A DNA stretch of 64,000 nt, taken from positions 124,001 through 188,000 of the forward strand of contig CAWVRF010001061.1 in the NCBI GenBank assembly GCA_963932465.1, written 5' to 3'. Under the pieces are notes generated by a model. It saw only the letters and a list, made by a program, of their open reading frames with translations, made no database searches and was not told the origin of the DNA. The position numbers were made by a program, and so were the translations under genes. Within the stretch, counting starts at the first letter, position 1, and the number at the start of each line of letters is the position of its first letter. Source of the stretch: Maratus speciosus. Its lineage: Eukaryota; Arthropoda; Arachnida; Araneae; Salticidae. This document shows positions 1-10,589 of the stretch, piece after piece.

Positions 1-665
1 TTATAAATATCCTTTTCTGATATTTTATGGTAGAGAGCAATCTGAGATCCAACAAAACCAATAATTAAATATAATTAAGGTAATTTAAAAATGAAAAAAA
101 ATTATTCTTTTTAGCAAAAAGAAAAATATATAATAATAAGAGTAAATGAAAACATTGTCTTTTTTTTTAAAGATTAAATATACATAAAATAATGAGAAGC
201 AAACAAAAGTGTTGCTTTCTTTTTTTGAATTAATATTATGTATTTCTGTATATAGTTGTGTTCAATGTAAATAAAATATTTAATCAAGTTTTAAAAAGTT
301 TCTGTAATTATTTAATTAATAATGTTTAAGGTGTGTCAACTATTTTTACAGCTTAAATTTTAGTTTAATTCATAAGTGGAAGAGTTCGTCTAAATAATTC
401 ACAACGCAAACTCTTAATTTTATTCGTAATTAATTAAATTTAATAATTACAGTTTTACGCGGATTATAATTTAATTTTATTAATTATTCGCGTTGCTCTT
501 CTACTAGAATTACGTAATTACGATCACTTATGTTATTTGAATTTATCTAAGGTATATAAAATTATATACCAATTTACTATGAGGTTGCTTGGATGATTTG
601 GACCAATTAACAATTTTGGATGTAAATTAAATAGGAGATAAACAAGTGTAATTATCTGTCCAGCA
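1..665 (+). mobile_element. 3' part of an LTR (solo LTR or 3' LTR of a neighbour), cut by the window edge
   Basis: This segment aligns along its length with the last ~660 bp of the two complete LTRs (3350-4012 and 7926-8588) and ends in the same CTGTCCAGCA. It carries visibly more substitutions and small indels than those two LTRs show between themselves, so it is an older insertion of the same family. The sequence after 665 does not resemble the element's internal region, so this is the 3' LTR of another copy or a solo LTR. About 1.06 kb of it lies to the left of the window. Confidence 0.85.
551..570 (+). promoter_or_regulatory. palindromic TATA-like motif in the truncated LTR
   Basis: GGTATATAA, two bases, TTATATACC. 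The motif is unchanged in all three LTR copies about 95-105 bp before the LTR end, while nearby positions vary. It is a candidate core promoter, but position and conservation are the only evidence. Confidence 0.3.
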
Positions 666-2284
666 GGAATAAATAGAATAAAAATGTTTGCTGATGATTG
701 TGATAAAATGTTTCTCTTTATATATTTTTAAAAGGTAATAATTAAGCGCAATTAAATAATTTCTCATTATTTGCCTGCGAGGGAAACAGAAGGGGAAACA
801 GAAACCGTGTTTTTCTATTCTAGTGATATTTTCAGATTGAGGTATCCCTGGCATTGATGGCGGCGACGCGTTGGTACGGCGCCAATGAAGATATATCGGA
901 CAATGAATTTGCTTTCAGTATGATTTTTGTTTTGTGACAGTAGGAGATTTTTTTAATTTAGATATCTAACCTGAAAATAATATTTTCTCTTGTTTTTGTT
1001 CAACGAGTATCAGTTTGACGTTTTTAGTCTTCTATTGTGTATGAGTATGAAAATAACGTTAGTGATATTTCTGATTTATTTTTCCTAATGAACGCTGCCC
1101 ATGCCAAGGCTCTGCTCTATGCACATTTACGAAATCACTTTCATTTGTCAGTAGATATAATTGCCGTGTATTATTTGTTATTCTGATAGGAAGCAATCTA
1201 TAAAAGCATCGATTTTTTTCTTTTTTGTGCTAACATTATTACCGAATCATAATCCTTACCTTATTTAATTGCAGAACTCTGTGATTAATTAGCATTAAAA
1301 TCAGGAAAAGATTTCTATTCGGAAGTGGTGATAAACTGCAAAGTGGACCAGTTGACAGTTAAGTATATGCAGGTATATTTAAAATTTTTATTTTACTAAA
1401 GAAAAAATAGATGCTTTAAAGTTTGCAAATAATGCATGAAATATAAATATGCGGATTGGAGTGACGGCGGGGGGGGGGGGGGGGACGCTATGGTTTTAGT
1501 ACTGCAGAATATTAGGGATCCGGTACTTTTCTGTTAGAAATTAAGCCCTTCCGCTAGTACATATAAAAAATTAAAATACATGGATATATACAAATCCGCT
1601 TGTTGCAAAATAATACATGACAAAAGTAATTATAAAAAAAAATGGTTTAATTTAATATGTCGAATGCGAAAATTCCGATTAAATGTAGATAACAAATTTG
1701 AACAGAAAAAAATAAAACTATTCTATTCTAATTGGTATTATTAGCAGTAACTTAGCATAGAAATATTTATTACATGCAAATTAATTGAAATAAAGCATTT
1801 TACTAGCATGTGCGCTCAGAAGGGGGTCAAGAAATAATAATTGCTCACCCCTAGATTTTCAAATTTTATAAATTTAATTAGCTAAATTTTCTTTTTCTCT
1901 TATGCTTCTTAAAAAAATTATAAAATTTATGCTTTTCAAGTAACTAAAAAATATATTCACTCATGGAAAAAAGAAGGGAGTTCTGACACCCCACCTACTC
2001 ATAAAAAAAGTTGTGTTTTTTTTTTATATTTATGTGTTTAAAAATTATCTTAAGCGGAGTGGTCAGGGGTGACAGAGACCCCTCACGAAAAAGATAATTA
2101 ACCGCTTCAATTCTTCATTAAAAAAAAGAGCCAGTAGGGTAGCTTAAGTCTTCTTAATTATATTTTTTTATTGCTTTTTATGCCAAAATGTTTATGATCT
2201 TCAATGGGGTTTTCTGAAAAAAATGTCTTAGTTTAGCTTATTTCATTTTGTAGATTATATGCTCCATTTAAAGAAAAATAAATA
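666..2284. other. unassigned A+T-rich stretch between LTR copies
   Basis: No supported gene. It holds a 16-G run at 1469-1484, a short G+C-rich patch near 855-885 and many A/T homopolymers. I saw no second copy elsewhere in the window. The last five bases are the left target-site copy of the LTR element. Confidence 0.6.
2280..2284. repeat. target-site duplication AAATA, left copy
   Basis: AAATA directly precedes the TGCTGG start of the 5' LTR and matches 8589-8593 after the 3' LTR. Five bp is usual for Gypsy, Copia and Bel-Pao integrases. Confidence 0.85.
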
Positions 2285-2775
2285 TGCTGGGCAACATATA
2301 ACTATGATATCTTCCCGCACCATGTTGGTTAAATCAAAGTAAAATTGCGTAATTTGTTATTTCTGTTTGTATAAATATTTTTTATAAAATATAATTATGA
2401 GTGTAAAATTATAATGTTTATACATTTAAGTAAAATAGGAGTGTAAGTTCATACAAAAATTATTAAGTTGATTTTAAATATTAAATATATATTTTTAAAA
2501 AATTGTTGTATTGTAAAATGAATGTATAATGTTGAGTAGAGTTCGGATCTCAGACAACAACAATAGCCAGACGCCATGGTGTCGTTTTATGACAAGCCAA
2601 TGGAAAGTGGTGTATAATTAGAAATCGTAAAATCATAAAAACGTTGGAATCAATTTATGGCCTCAATAAAAGTGTTGGGATAAATTTATGACTTTTCAGA
2701 CCACCCAAACTTTAAGGCAGATAATAATATTAAAGTATATGTAAGGGGCCATTTGCAGACTGTTAGCTAATAGGC

Positions 2776-3243
2776 CTATCGAAGTATAATAAAAAATCTT
2801 CTCACATCCAATAACAGTGGACTAGACAAAAATAGTTCCACCCACTGCAGGAGTGGTGTGCAAGAAGAATAAGGTTTAAAAAAGAGAGTCTGAAAACAGA
2901 TGTAGAGGACGCAGGAGCTCTCCTGAAAGACCGTGCAATGAATCCTGAAAGCCTTAGCAATGCCCAGGCGAGATGGACATATCGGAGCGAGCCTAATCAA
3001 GCCTAATTGAGGATGTCTCCCTGATGTACATATCGGAGCGAGCCTAATCAAGCCTAATTGAGGATGTCTTCCTGATGTACTTATCGGAGTGAGCCTAAGC
3101 AAGCCAAATTGAGGATGTCTTCCTGATGTTAAAATAAAGAGGATTATTCTACAGAGGTCCGTAGCTTTGCATCCTGCCATCCCGATGTTGCCGCTCTGAT
3201 ACAAAGCGAATTCCGGATGACATAAGAATATGATCCCAAGCAA
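2776..3243 (-). other. antisense ORF in the 5' LTR (155 codons), function doubtful
   Basis: The frame reads through three tandem 17-residue repeats (each starting TSGRHPQ) encoded by the 51-bp units. The 3' LTR has the equivalent frame at 7271-7819 (182 codons); the different end results from one base added to an A run (near 2791 versus 7367). Neither translation shows a domain I recognise. Openness in both copies means little because the LTRs are nearly identical. It is probably a by-product of repeats whose length is a multiple of three. Confidence 0.3.
2977..3129 (+). repeat. three tandem 51-bp units in the 5' LTR
   Basis: Three consecutive 51-bp units begin AC(A/T)TATCGGAG and end CTGATGT. 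The first two are almost identical and the third carries several changes. Confidence 0.95.
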
Positions 3244-3897
3244 CGCGACAACTCTGAATTTGATGAATAAAGGCCACCATCCCGTATATTAAAAAAAGGT
3301 ACTATTTTAAACATTTTCTTTTACCACTTAAGATCATATGAAAAATCATAAAAAATACTTTTCTGATATTTTATGGTAGAGAGTAATCTGAGATCCGACA
3401 AAACCAATAATTAAATAAGATTAAGGTAATTTAAAAATGAAAGAGAATTATTCTTTTAGCAAAAAGAAACAAATATAATAATTAGAGTATATGAAAATAT
3501 TGTCTTTTTTTAAAGATTAAATATACATAAAATAATGAGAAGCAAACAAAAGTGTTGCTTTCTATTTTTTGAATTAATATTATGTTTTTTCTGTATATAG
3601 TTGTGTTCAATGTAAATAAAATATTTAATCAAGTTTTAAAAAGTTTCTGCAATTATTTAATTGATAATGTTTAAGGTGTGTCAATTTATTTTTACAGCTT
3701 AAATTTTAGTTTAATTCATAAGTGGAAGAGTTCGTCTAAATAATTCACAACGCAAACTCTTAATTTTATTCGTAATTATTCAAATTTAATAATTACATTT
3801 TGACGCGAATTATAATTTAATTTTATTAAAACTTCGCGTTGCTCTTCTACTAGAATTTAGGTAAATACGATCACTTATATTATTTGAATTTATCTAA

Positions 3898-3917
3898 GGT
3901 ATATAAAATTATATACC
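3898..3917 (+). promoter_or_regulatory. palindromic TATA-like motif in the 5' LTR
   Basis: GGTATATAA, two bases, TTATATACC. It is the same as 551-570 and 8474-8493 and lies about 95 bp before the LTR end. Candidate core promoter by position and conservation only. Confidence 0.35.
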
Positions 3918-4072
3918 AATTTGCTATGAGGTTGCTTGGATGATTTGGACCAATTAACAATTTTGGATATAAATTTAATAGAAAATAAACAGGTGTAATT
4001 ATCTGTCCAGCATCCCCCCCTTCATAGTAAAATGGTGCTATGACTCAGGAACGTTCATCTGAGGTCATTAGA

Positions 4073-4105
<33 letters not shown>

Positions 4106-4947
4106 GGAAAATAAATTTAAGTATTATTTTAATGTCACAATTTTAAAGATATTGTAGGTATGTAAGTTTAATTGATTAAAATTTTATTAAAATTAATTTT
4201 ATTATTGTAACAATAATGACACACATATAATAATTTTATATAAATAAAATGAATAATATATGCTAGCAAAAAAACAAAAAGGAAATGAAAAAAATAATTC
4301 TGGGATTTATAATAGGTAAATTTAGGAATTACATTTTTTTTTCTTTTCTCTCTTTTCTCTTTTGGTTGGATCTCAGTTACCATTGAGAAATAATGGCATT
4401 CACATCACAGATGATACATTTGTAAAAATAATTTTTTTATATATACTGTATAAATAATAATAATAAGAATAATAAGTAAAATTTGATAATATGTCTGGTA
4501 TAAAAATGATTGAAATGTCAATAGATCATGATTTTTGAAATTGTATCACCTTGATACGAAAGAAAATTTATGAGTCGTACTACGAAGTGGTAGTACATTA
4601 TTTACAAAAAAAAAATAATAATAAGATTGTTTTTCCTGTAGAAAAAGACAGATATTTTTCTGTTAAATGAAATTATTTTGTTTTTTATATATACGTGTAT
4701 TATAAATATTTTAGGGGTATTTATGTGTGTAAAAGAATAATCTACAAAACAACTTCATCTCCTAAGAAATTTTTTTAAATTTTAGTGTTGTTGTTTTTAT
4801 GTATTTATGCAATTTAGAATATTTTCATACATATGTTGTAATATAGAGAAAATAGTATGAGATGCAAAATATTCTTTTAAGAGGTATAGGATCTATTTAA
4901 ATTGATATTTTGAAAAAGTATACATTGATTACTAATATTTGTTAAAA

Positions 4948-6672
4948 ATGACTCAGACGCTGGATATAGATACACGTATTAAGTTAGTGTCACCATTTGA
5001 CAATAAAAAGAACAAAAACATTATATTTTTCTTAGAGGAATTTGATAATATTTTGAATTCGACAGATATACAGGAAGAAACTAAATTATTAATTTTAAAG
5101 GCTAAAATTACTGGGGACGCAAAACATATTTTAAGTAAACAGATTGAAAAATATAACGAGACCAATTATGATTTATTTAAAAATAATTTGGTGGAGTTAT
5201 TTGGTACAAAACTAAGCTTCCTTAATGCTCAGAGCAATTTCCTAAATTTAAAACAGGCCGCAAGTCAAACGATAGAGGATTTCATTTTTGAGTTTAAAAA
5301 GGGTGTAAAATCTTATATCGAAAGTGCAGGCGAAAATGTGGATAATAAGGAAGAGAATTTTATCGAAATCTTAAAAATGTCGAATTTTTTAAATTCAATT
5401 AGACAGGATATTGCACTAGATGTGCGTAAAAATGCGCCCAGGTCCTTCAAGGAGGCATGCGAGTTAGCAAAACTTATGGAAAGTGCGTATAATGAATCAA
5501 AGTTTGAGGAAATTAACGCAATAAATAAAGAAAACAAAGATCTTTATGAGAACATTATAGATTCAAGTAAGCAAAACAAAGAGCTAATCGAGAAATTAAA
5601 AGGGGAGATTGAAAAACTAAAAAAATCAAAGAAAAAAAACCATGCAATTAGAGATGATAGTGTTCCGCGGAATAAGAAACTCTTTAATAAACACAATGAT
5701 TATCAGGGTCCCCATTTCAATAACAATTTTCATTATAATGATTATGAACGATATTATAATGATTACTACAATTCCTTTAATTACCCGACGCATTATGGGA
5801 TGTATGATTATTCACAACCTAACTGGAATTCGGGAAATAGGGATTTTGGATATATTTCTGAGAATTATGATCAAAATGGTTATCAATTTGAAAAGCGCAA
5901 AAAGAAAAAAAAATGGGCAAAGAAAACAGCGAAATCGGATCAAGATTCGGGATTTTCAGAGACGGAAATCGATAAAATAAATAAAACAATTGCAAATATA
6001 ACAAATGCAGACAAAGATAGTCTGCCAATTATATCACTAAGTATACAGGGCGTCGAAATACAAGCGTTACTGGATACCGGAGCTGCTGTGTCCCTTTTAT
6101 CACCTTCTTTATTCAAAAAAATTAAAGATACAAACGTCAAAATCAAATATTTGGGCAATCAGATCCAAATTAAAACTTTAACAAATTCAAAGATTTTTTT
6201 TAAACAATGTGTAAAATTAACTTTTCGATTAAAAGGTATATTCACAACAGGCACATTTTATGTCACTAATGATGATTTTGATAGGCAGTACCAAATGTTA
6301 TTAGGGTACGATTATCTCAAAGAAAATCATATGATTTTGGATTTATGCAATAAAACATTAAAATTTAAAAATCAACAAATTAAATTAAACGTTGCAAGTG
6401 AAGTAAATAATTATGAAGTGAATAACATTACGCCATGTAATTCAGGGGAACATTCAAATAAAAGTATGTTTGCCATTACTAAAAATAGAATTTTTCTCCA
6501 ACCTGAAGAATCGAAAATTGTAAAATTAAAATGCCCAGAGGATATAAATATGTCAGATGTGATTATTTTTGACCCCATTCAAGAAAATAGTAAATTTTCA
6601 TGCGAGACTTCGTTACACGAAGTTCAAAAAAATAATAACATAAATATTATAATAAAGAATAAACTGTTATGA
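4948..6672 (+). CDS. Gag-protease polyprotein of an LTR retrotransposon (574 aa)
   Basis: The first ATG is at 4948; an in-frame TTG nine bases upstream is unlikely to be used in a eukaryote. Residues ~25-180 look like a Ty3/Gypsy capsid-type Gag: acidic/hydrophobic helices, a SFLNAQSNFLNLKQ-like stretch, then SIRQDIALDVRKNAP. Residues ~190-230 are a charged heptad-like segment, probably coiled coil. Residues ~245-315 are rich in Asn and Tyr, followed by the basic run KRKKKKKWAKK. No CCHC zinc knuckle is visible, so the basic and Asn/Tyr tracts may bind RNA instead. A retropepsin follows, with catalytic ALLDTGAA (DTG at 376-378) and the C-terminal signature MLLGYDYL at ~450-457. The last ~85 residues resemble the linker that joins protease to reverse transcriptase in Gypsy Pol. 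The frame then ends with TGA and no RT follows, which fits a deletion derivative of a gag-pol element. The frame is intact. Confidence 0.93.
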   Translation: MTQTLDIDTRIKLVSPFDNKKNKNIIFFLEEFDNILNSTDIQEETKLLILKAKITGDAKHILSKQIEKYNETNYDLFKNNLVELFGTKLSFLNAQSNFLNLKQAASQTIEDFIFEFKKGVKSYIESAGENVDNKEENFIEILKMSNFLNSIRQDIALDVRKNAPRSFKEACELAKLMESAYNESKFEEINAINKENKDLYENIIDSSKQNKELIEKLKGEIEKLKKSKKKNHAIRDDSVPRNKKLFNKHNDYQGPHFNNNFHYNDYERYYNDYYNSFNYPTHYGMYDYSQPNWNSGNRDFGYISENYDQNGYQFEKRKKKKKWAKKTAKSDQDSGFSETEIDKINKTIANITNADKDSLPIISLSIQGVEIQALLDTGAAVSLLSPSLFKKIKDTNVKIKYLGNQIQIKTLTNSKIFFKQCVKLTFRLKGIFTTGTFYVTNDDFDRQYQMLLGYDYLKENHMILDLCNKTLKFKNQQIKLNVASEVNNYEVNNITPCNSGEHSNKSMFAITKNRIFLQPEESKIVKLKCPEDINMSDVIIFDPIQENSKFSCETSLHEVQKNNNINIIIKNKLL

Positions 6673-6851
6673 AAAATAGAAGAACTTCTTATAAAATATA
6701 CCAGAACCATTGATAATTAAACTTTACAGACTTAGTTCAAAAACTGTGTAGATACACAGTCATATGGACACGTACATTCCTTTAAGCTTTACAAAAAAAA
6801 AAAAAAAAAAAAAACCAGCAATCAGTTTTTATTTTTTTTTTTTCTGACACC

Positions 6852-6859
6852 GGGAGAGA
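6852..6859 (+). promoter_or_regulatory. polypurine tract
   Basis: GGGAGAGA abuts the TG start of the 3' LTR, the expected position of the plus-strand primer for reverse transcription. Confidence 0.8.
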
Positions 6860-7552
6860 TGCTGGGCAACATATAACTATGATATCTTCCCGCACCATGT
6901 TGGTTAAATCAAAGTAAAATTGCGTAATTTGTTATTTCTGTTTGTACAAATATTTTTTATAAAATATAATTATGAGTGTAAAATTATAATGTTTATATAT
7001 TTAAGTAAAATAGGAGTGTAAGTTCATACAAAAATTATTAAGTTGATTTTAAATATTAAATATATATTTTTAAAAAATTGTTGTATTGTAAAATGAATGT
7101 ATAATGTTGAGTAGAGTTCGGATCTCAGACAATAACAATAGCCAGACGCCATGGTGTCGTTTTATGACAAGCCAATGGAAAGTGGTGTATAATTAGAAAT
7201 CGTAAAATCATAAAAACGTTGGAATCAATTTATGGCCTCAATAAAAGTGTTGGGATAAATTTATGACTTTTCAGACCACCCAAACTTTAAGGCATATAAT
7301 AATATTAAAGTATATGTAAGGGGCCATTTGCAGACTGTTAGCTAATAGGCCTATCGAAGTATAATAAAAAAATCTTCTCACATCCAATAACAGTGGACTA
7401 GACAAAAATAGTTCCACCCACTGCAGGAGTGGTGTGCAAGAAGAATAAGGTTTAAAAAAGAGAGTCTGAAAAAAGATGTAGAGGACGCAGGAGCTCTCCT
7501 GAAAGCCCGTGCAATGAATCCTGAAAGCCTTAGAAATGCCCAGGCGAGATGG

Positions 7553-7705
7553 ACATATCGGAGCGAGCCTAATAAAGCCTAATTGAGGATGTCTCCCAGA
7601 TGTACATATCGGGGCGAGCCTAATCAAGCCTAATTGAGGATGTCTTCCTGATGTACTTATCGGAGTGAGCCTAAGCAAGCCAAATTGAGGATGTCTTCCT
7701 GATGT
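7553..7705 (+). repeat. three tandem 51-bp units in the 3' LTR
   Basis: Counterpart of 2977-3129, with a few substitutions in the first two units. Confidence 0.93.
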
Positions 7706-8473
7706 TAAAATAAAGAGGATTATTCTACAGAGGTCCGTAGCTTTGCATCCTGCCATCCCGATGTTGCCGCTCTGATACAAAGCGAATTCCGGATGACATA
7801 AGAATATGATCCCAAGCAACGCGACAACTCTGAATTTGATGAATAAAGGCCACCATCCCGTATATTAAAAAAAGGTACTATTTTAAACATTTTCTTTTAC
7901 CACTTAAGATCATATGAAAAATCATAAAAAATACTTTTCTGATATTTTATGGTAGAGAGTAATCTGAGATCCGACAAAACCAATAATTAAATAAGATTAA
8001 GGTAATTTAAAAATGAAAGAGAATTATTCTTTTAGCAAAAAGAAACAAATATAATAATTAGAGTATATGAAAATATTGTCTTTTTTTAAAGATTAAATAT
8101 ACATAAAATAATGAGAAGCAAACAAAAGTGTTGCTTTCTATTTTTTGAATTAATATTATGTTTTTTCTGTATATAGTTGTGTCCAGTGTAAATAAAATAT
8201 TTAATCAAGTTTTAAAAAGTTTCTGCAATTATTTAATTGATAATGTTTAAGGTGTGTCAATTTATTTTTACAGCTTAAATTTTAGTTTAATTCATAAGTG
8301 GAAGAGTTCGTCTAAATAATTCACAACGCAAACTCTTAATTTTATTCGTAATTATTCAAATTTAATAATTACATTTTGACGCGAATTATAATTTAATTTT
8401 ATTAATGCTTCGCGTTGCTCTTCTACTAGAATTTAGGTAAATACGATCACTTATATTATTTGAATTTATCTAA

Positions 8474-8493
8474 GGTATATAAAATTATATACC
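8474..8493 (+). promoter_or_regulatory. palindromic TATA-like motif in the 3' LTR
   Basis: Same motif and same distance from the LTR end as 3898-3917. Confidence 0.3.
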
Positions 8494-8588
8494 AATTTGC
8501 TATGAGGTTGCTTGGATGATTTGGACCAATTAACAATTTTGGATATAAATTTAATAGAAAATAAACAGGTGTAATTATCTGTCCAGCA

Positions 8589-8593
8589 AAATA
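8589..8593. repeat. target-site duplication AAATA, right copy
   Basis: Matches 2280-2284 exactly and directly follows the CA end of the 3' LTR. Confidence 0.85.
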
Positions 8594-8644
8594 AAAACAA
8601 GCATATGTTGTCAGACACGTTCGTTCTCTGCCTGTTATTAGGAG

Positions 8645-9135
8645 CATTCGTAATTATATAAATACGTAGCAACAATAGTCGTTGTCTGGACTATCAGTCT
8701 GTCCGTTTATCCGCATATAACCGAGCATAAACTACCCAACCGAATGGTTTGAAATTTAATATATATAATCGTTTCGGAATTTTATCGAGTCATTTGAAAT
8801 TTTTTGAAAATCAAAACAAAACTAAAAAAATTTGTTATTAAAAGTTTTATTCATTCTATTAAATCTTATCATACGTCATTAACTTAATGATTTCAATGAT
8901 ATCCCATGATAGGTAATGATTCTAGGTTGCCGCGGTGATTACGTCCTATTTAAGATGGAGTCCTATTATTTCCGTATTACTGAATTATATAGAATCGTAA
9001 TAAATTTTGTATTCATGCATTTTTGCATAAGAGTGCAACAGCTATTTACCAAGATCTGAATATTTATAAAACTAGTTATAGTACGAACGCGCCTCATTTA
9101 CCACGTTTGACGTACAATTTCAGACTTGTTTTGTT
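8645..9135 (+). repeat. dispersed repeat family A, copy 1
   Basis: Aligns over ~490 bp with 49412-49905 in the same orientation. Shared landmarks are ATTATATAAATACG, a GTCTGTCCG-type microsatellite, ATATCCCATGATAGGTAA and TTCATGCATTTTTGCATAA. The microsatellite-bearing leader recalls families F, G and H. No coding capacity. Boundaries approximate. Confidence 0.8.
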
Positions 9136-9289
9136 TCTGCGTGCAGCCATGCTTACAAGTTCATATCATTCATCTAATGAATTAATTGCCATAACACTAT
9201 TTTGTAGCTGTTAATTGTAACTACTATTTTCTACGAGAAATAAAACACGCTATGTAGCTTCCATAATTTGTTAGTTTAATTGGAACTAG

Positions 9290-9545
9290 TAATTTTCAAT
9301 CTTAACTCAATTTAGAGTACTAAGACATGTTTGTAGAATATAAATGAAATCATACACAGGGCTGTGCATTGAAGTGGATACATGGTTGCCAATGAATAGT
9401 AATTTCTAGAAGTAGGATTTCAATAGTTTTAAGCGTATTTTTGTCTGTATTAAATTTTATCTTAATATGTGGAGTGCGTAAAAATCTGTAATTAATATAC
9501 AGTGTTCTAATTCAGGTACATTTTCTCTGTTGGTATAGAAATTGC
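9290..9545 (+). mobile_element. family H fragment, left of the family F insertion
   Basis: Resembles 48355-48540 inside the fourth H copy, including ATGTTTGTAGAA and the ACAGGG..GATACATGG unit start. Family H resumes at about 10590, so the F element appears to have inserted into it. Position 9136-9289 shows nothing I can assign. Confidence 0.6.
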
Positions 9546-9559
9546 GGAAGATCATTTTT

Positions 9560-10565
9560 ACTTTCTTCTATCTTTACAAAAAGAAAGTATTGAATTCGTG
9601 AAAATTTTCGATTTTCGGTTTTCGTCGGATTTCCACGTTTTAAGGGTCAGAGACTCCGAAAAAAATGTTTTTACAAAATGTCTGTCTGTGAGTCTGTGCA
9701 TCTGTGAGTCTGTCTGTCTGTCTGTATGTGACACAAATTTTGTGGGCGCTCTATCTCAAGAACTAATGCTCGGAATTTAATAAAAAATTATATTCAGTTA
9801 GTCCCTGATATAAATTGGTGCTGATTAGTTTTTGGTGTAAATCGCTCAACAGGTGGCGCTGCTATGCAGCCTTTTTCACGATTTCTGCAATAGCTCAATC
9901 TCGAGAACTAATGCACGGATTTTCATCAAACTTCAGATTCAGTTAGTCCTTGACACGAATTGAAGTTTTGTACATTCATTTTGGTGTAAATCGCTCAACA
10001 GGTGGCGCTGCTATACTGCATTTTTTACGATTACCGCAATAGCTCTATCTTAACAACTAATGCTTGGATTTTCAACAAACTTCAGATTCAAGTATACTTT
10101 GATATGAATTAGTGCTGTTTGTGTTTTGGTGCAAATCGCTCAACAGGTGACGTTGCTATGTTGCACTTTCCAGAATTTCCATTTTAGCTGTAGCTCAAGA
10201 ATTAATGCAAGAATTTTCACCAAACTTCAGAATCAGTTAATCCTTGACATAAATTGACATTTTGTACATTTTGATGTAAATCGCCCAACAGGTGGCGCTG
10301 CTATGTTGTATTTTTCAGAATTTCCGCTATAGGTGTATCTCAAGAACTAATGCACGAATTTTCATCAAACTTTAGAATCTGTTAGTCCTTGATATGAATT
10401 GACATTTTATACAGTTTAGTGTAAATCGCTCAATGGTGGCGCTGGTATGCTATATTTTTCATAATTTCCACTGTAGCTCTATCTCAAGAACTAAGGCACG
10501 AATTTTCATCAAACTTCAAATTCAGATGTACTTTGATATGAATTGGTACTAAATTGATGTAATTT
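9560..10565 (+). mobile_element. family F: Helentron-type (HINE-like) element with tandem units
   Basis: A leader at ~9565-9730 (CTTTCTTCTATC near the start, then TTCGATTTTCGGTTTTCG and a GTCTGTCTGT microsatellite) matches the leader of family G. It is followed by about 5.5 tandem units of 144-149 bp, each containing CGCTCAACAGGTGGCGCTGC (starts of GGTGGCG at 9852, 10001, 10146, 10291 and 10435). The order leader, microsatellite, then ~150-bp tandem units is the known HINE/DINE/pearl architecture. I did not find the 3' sub-terminal repeat for this copy. No ORF of interest. Confidence 0.7.
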
Positions 10566-10589
10566 CTTGTACTATTTAAATGATTTAAA

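Larger units (their letters stand above)
2285..4012 (+). repeat. 5' LTR (1728 bp)
   Basis: It begins TGCTGG and ends CCAGCA, imperfect inverted termini of the TG...CA type. It is nearly identical to 6860-8588. It contains three tandem 51-bp units at 2977-3129, an antisense ORF (2776-3243) and a TATA-like palindrome at 3898-3917. The LTR is long for the size of the element. Confidence 0.95.
2285..8588 (+). mobile_element. complete LTR retrotransposon of Ty3/Gypsy type encoding only Gag and protease
   Basis: The 6304-bp element has 5-bp TSDs, LTRs beginning TGCTGG and ending CCAGCA, and a purine tract GGGAGAGA just before the 3' LTR. The internal region is only 2847 bp (4013-6859). It holds a roughly 0.9-kb A+T-rich leader with an ATA microsatellite near 4079, one sense ORF for Gag plus retropepsin, and a short A-rich tail. 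Reverse transcriptase, RNase H and integrase are absent, and the internal region is too short for them. By hand I counted about 15 differences between the LTRs over 1.73 kb, so insertion was recent. Gypsy affiliation rests on the Gag and retropepsin style and is inference; mobility must come from enzymes supplied in trans. Confidence 0.93.
6860..8588 (+). repeat. 3' LTR (1729 bp)
   Basis: Nearly identical to 2285-4012. Differences include a one-base insertion in the A run near 7367 and several substitutions inside the 51-bp units and near 8181 and 8406. It ends CCAGCA, followed by the TSD AAATA. Confidence 0.95.

Noticed and set aside
4033..4053. TGGTGCTATGACTCAGGAACG as a tRNA primer-binding site for the LTR element
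   Set aside because: It starts TGG, but lies 20 bp after the LTR end and its complement does not give a convincing T-arm; no primer tRNA could be named.
9660..9731. GTCTGTCTGTC runs as stand-alone microsatellites
   Set aside because: They recur at the same place behind a conserved leader in several families, so they are part of the elements.
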